A stretch of DNA of 64,000 nt, from contig DJRG01000042.1 of the NCBI GenBank assembly GCA_002438845.1, positions 1 to 64,000 on the forward strand, given 5' to 3'. This DNA is from Bacteroidales bacterium UBA6366 (lineage in GTDB: Bacteria; Bacteroidota; Bacteroidia; Bacteroidales; UBA932). This document shows positions 62,497 through 64,000 of the stretch, in pieces (position 1 is the first letter of the stretch; every line of letters starts with the position of its first letter). The position numbers and the translations under genes are program-made. The notes below the pieces were generated by a model. That model was not told the origin of the DNA. It made no database searches and saw nothing but the letters and a program-made list of their open reading frames with translations.

Positions 62497-64000
62497 ATGA
62501 AAAGATTTGGACACATCATACTATTTGCCACAGCTGTTTTATCAGCGGCATGTGACAAGGAGGAGACCAAAGAGGATTTCTTCAATATTGATGAGACCGA
62601 GGTTCTCCTCACGGACTACAGCTCCGGATCCAAGGACATCCTCCTTGCGACGAACACTGAACCGACAGCGACACTTGAGGAGGTGGCCGAATGGCTGACC
62701 GCCGAGATCACGCCGCGCTGTCTTTCGCTCACATATCAGGAGAACACCAGCGAAGAAGACAGGAGCGCCGAGGTTCACATTGCGGCCGGCAGCATCCTTG
62801 CCACCGTCACTGTCACTCAGCCTGGTCACAAAAAAGAACCAGATCCGGAACCGGAACCTGAGCCAGATCCTCTCTACAAGGTTCTCGATGTCTGGTATCA
62901 GAACGGCCTCCCTGCCGGAATCGTATTCTGGGTTGCCGAGGACGGACAATCCGCGCTTGTCGTAAGCCTTGACAGAACAGCGACAACCGTGGCTTGGTCA
63001 ACTGACGGATCGCATGTGATAGGCACAGGCGAGTCTGACGGAGCCGCCAACACAGCGCTGCTCCGCTCAAGCGAGGAAGCCGCCTCCATTCCAGCCCTCG
63101 AATTCTGTGACGCTCACGGAGATGGGTGGTTCTGGCCGGCGATGGACGAGATGAAGAAATTGTTCGAGGCCTACAACGGCACCGCGTTCGATGCAGCCAC
63201 CGCAGATAAGCCGTCTGCAATCACCCAAGAAGAGAAAGACGCCAGAGCCGCCTTCGAGAAGGCGCTCACCGACAATGGAGGAATCGCACTCAACACCGGC
63301 TCCGAGAACAGCAATGGAGACCAGTATTGGACAAGCACAGAGCAGACGGACGAGAAGACCGGAAAGGTCTATGCTTCGACAATGCGTTTCGGCAAGGTCT
63401 ACGCGTCAACACCGGCCGACCAAATGGGCAAGACAAATGCCTCAAAGAGGTACGTCCGCTGCATGAAGCACGTGAGCGGAGAGCCGGAGAAACCTCTCCA
63501 GACCAAGTTCCCGGTCTACAAGGAAAACGGGAAGAATGTCGGGATCATCTACTGGACATCTGAGGACGGAAAGACATCGAAGGTTCTCAGCCTGACTCGG
63601 TCCGAGGATATTCCATGGTCCAACGCCGCGGCGCCGGCGTTCCTGAATGCGGTCAGCATGGACGACGGGGCCGCCAACACCGCCACGATCAAGGCCAGCG
63701 GCGAGGCCAAGGACATTCCTGCCATAGCGTTCTGCTCAAGTCTGGGCGAGGAATGGTACTGGCCGTCTTTGAACGAGCTTGTCGAGATATTCAATGTCTA
63801 TAACGGAGTCGCATACGACCCTAACGTCAAGTCAAAGGTTCCAGCCGAGATTTCCGACGAGGAGAAAGAAGCCAGAGCCGCGTTCGACCTCTCGCTCACC
63901 ACATACGGAGGCACTGTGATGAACTCCGCGGCGGAGAACAAGAATGGCGAAAGGTACTGGGCCAGCACCGAATTACAGGATGCCAAGGGCACAGCCTACG
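62497..64000 (+). CDS. BACON-domain lipoprotein with tandem lectin-like repeats (3' truncated)
   Basis: The frame is open to the window end (501 codons) and has no stop; start ATG at 62497 with signal MKRFGHIILFATAVLSAAC. Residues about 28-108 match a BACON domain (VLLTDYSSGSKDILLATNTE, WLTAEITP, VTVTQPG). After a Pro/Glu-rich linker (PDPEPEPEPDP) come two copies of a 200-residue module, from about 127 and 341: compare GDGWFWPAMDEMKKLFEAYN with GEEWYWPSLNELVEIFNVYN, and EEKDARAAFEKALTDNGG with EEKEARAAFDLSLTTYGG. The modules resemble DUF1566/FISUMP C-type-lectin-like folds. Likely the surface glycan binder of this PUL. Confidence 0.85.
   Translation, partial: MKRFGHIILFATAVLSAACDKEETKEDFFNIDETEVLLTDYSSGSKDILLATNTEPTATLEEVAEWLTAEITPRCLSLTYQENTSEEDRSAEVHIAAGSILATVTVTQPGHKKEPDPEPEPEPDPLYKVLDVWYQNGLPAGIVFWVAEDGQSALVVSLDRTATTVAWSTDGSHVIGTGESDGAANTALLRSSEEAASIPALEFCDAHGDGWFWPAMDEMKKLFEAYNGTAFDAATADKPSAITQEEKDARAAFEKALTDNGGIALNTGSENSNGDQYWTSTEQTDEKTGKVYASTMRFGKVYASTPADQMGKTNASKRYVRCMKHVSGEPEKPLQTKFPVYKENGKNVGIIYWTSEDGKTSKVLSLTRSEDIPWSNAAAPAFLNAVSMDDGAANTATIKASGEAKDIPAIAFCSSLGEEWYWPSLNELVEIFNVYNGVAYDPNVKSKVPAEISDEEKEARAAFDLSLTTYGGTVMNSAAENKNGERYWASTELQDAKGTAY

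Overview
The window comes from a member of the Bacteroidales (phylum Bacteroidota), probably a gut or other polysaccharide-degrading lineage. The evidence is three SusC/SusD outer-membrane pairs, a hybrid two-component regulator, many lipoproteins with a Cys lipobox, DUF4290, a BACON domain, and promoters of the Bacteroidetes TTTG / TAnnTTTG type. GC is roughly 52% by eye. I cannot name the genus. No CRISPR array, rRNA, transposase or integrase was found; there is one tRNA (Ser, UGA).

Layout. (1) 1-7295 (+): the tail of one polysaccharide utilization locus (PUL): a 5'-truncated SusC, SusD and two surface lipoproteins, closed by a strong terminator at 7355. (2) 7439-27130 (-): a second PUL. 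Its operon starts with two paralogous outer-membrane beta-barrels, a PCMD-type lipoprotein and a hybrid two-component sensor. It continues with SusC/SusD, a small lipoprotein, a 1120-residue six-hairpin protein with an amidotransferase-like N-terminus, and two adjacent DUF1680/GH127 enzymes, which points to L-arabinofuranose-containing glycans. (3) 27250-48721: housekeeping. DUF3795, tRNA-Ser, ileS-dksA-like-lspA (-), divergent cvpA-tsaB-rpiB-truB (+), apbE with a small prodomain-like lipoprotein (-), a FISUMP lipoprotein (+), an addB-addA-DUF4290-ftsK-lolA run (-), and a rubrerythrin (+). (4) 48967-64000 (+): a catabolic cluster. 2-keto-3-deoxygluconate kinase, KDPG aldolase and an AraC/periplasmic-binding-type regulator come first, followed by a sugar permease, nagA, nagB, a GH20-type exo-hexosaminidase, a putative TIM-barrel lipoprotein, a third SusC/SusD pair and a BACON lipoprotein cut by the window end.

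How it works together. In region 2 the SusCD complex would import oligosaccharides across the outer membrane. The GH127 enzymes and the six-hairpin protein would trim them in the periplasm or at the surface, and the hybrid sensor would switch the locus on when its propeller domain binds a released sugar. In region 4 the SusCD pair and GH20 enzyme would deliver N-acetylhexosamine, taken up by the permease; NagA and NagB would convert the phosphorylated sugar to fructose-6-phosphate. The KDG/KDPG enzymes next door would handle uronate-derived acids, so the substrate may contain both amino sugar and uronic acid (inference).

Most interesting observations: strong apparent over-representation of the hexamer GAATAT/ATATTC on both strands and in all codon phases; REP-type palindromic repeats translated inside the FtsK linker; an isoleucyl-tRNA synthetase whose HIGH motif reads GIHH; an amidotransferase-like/six-hairpin fusion; an orphan protease-prodomain lipoprotein; and a perfect operator-like palindrome in front of the amino-sugar operon.
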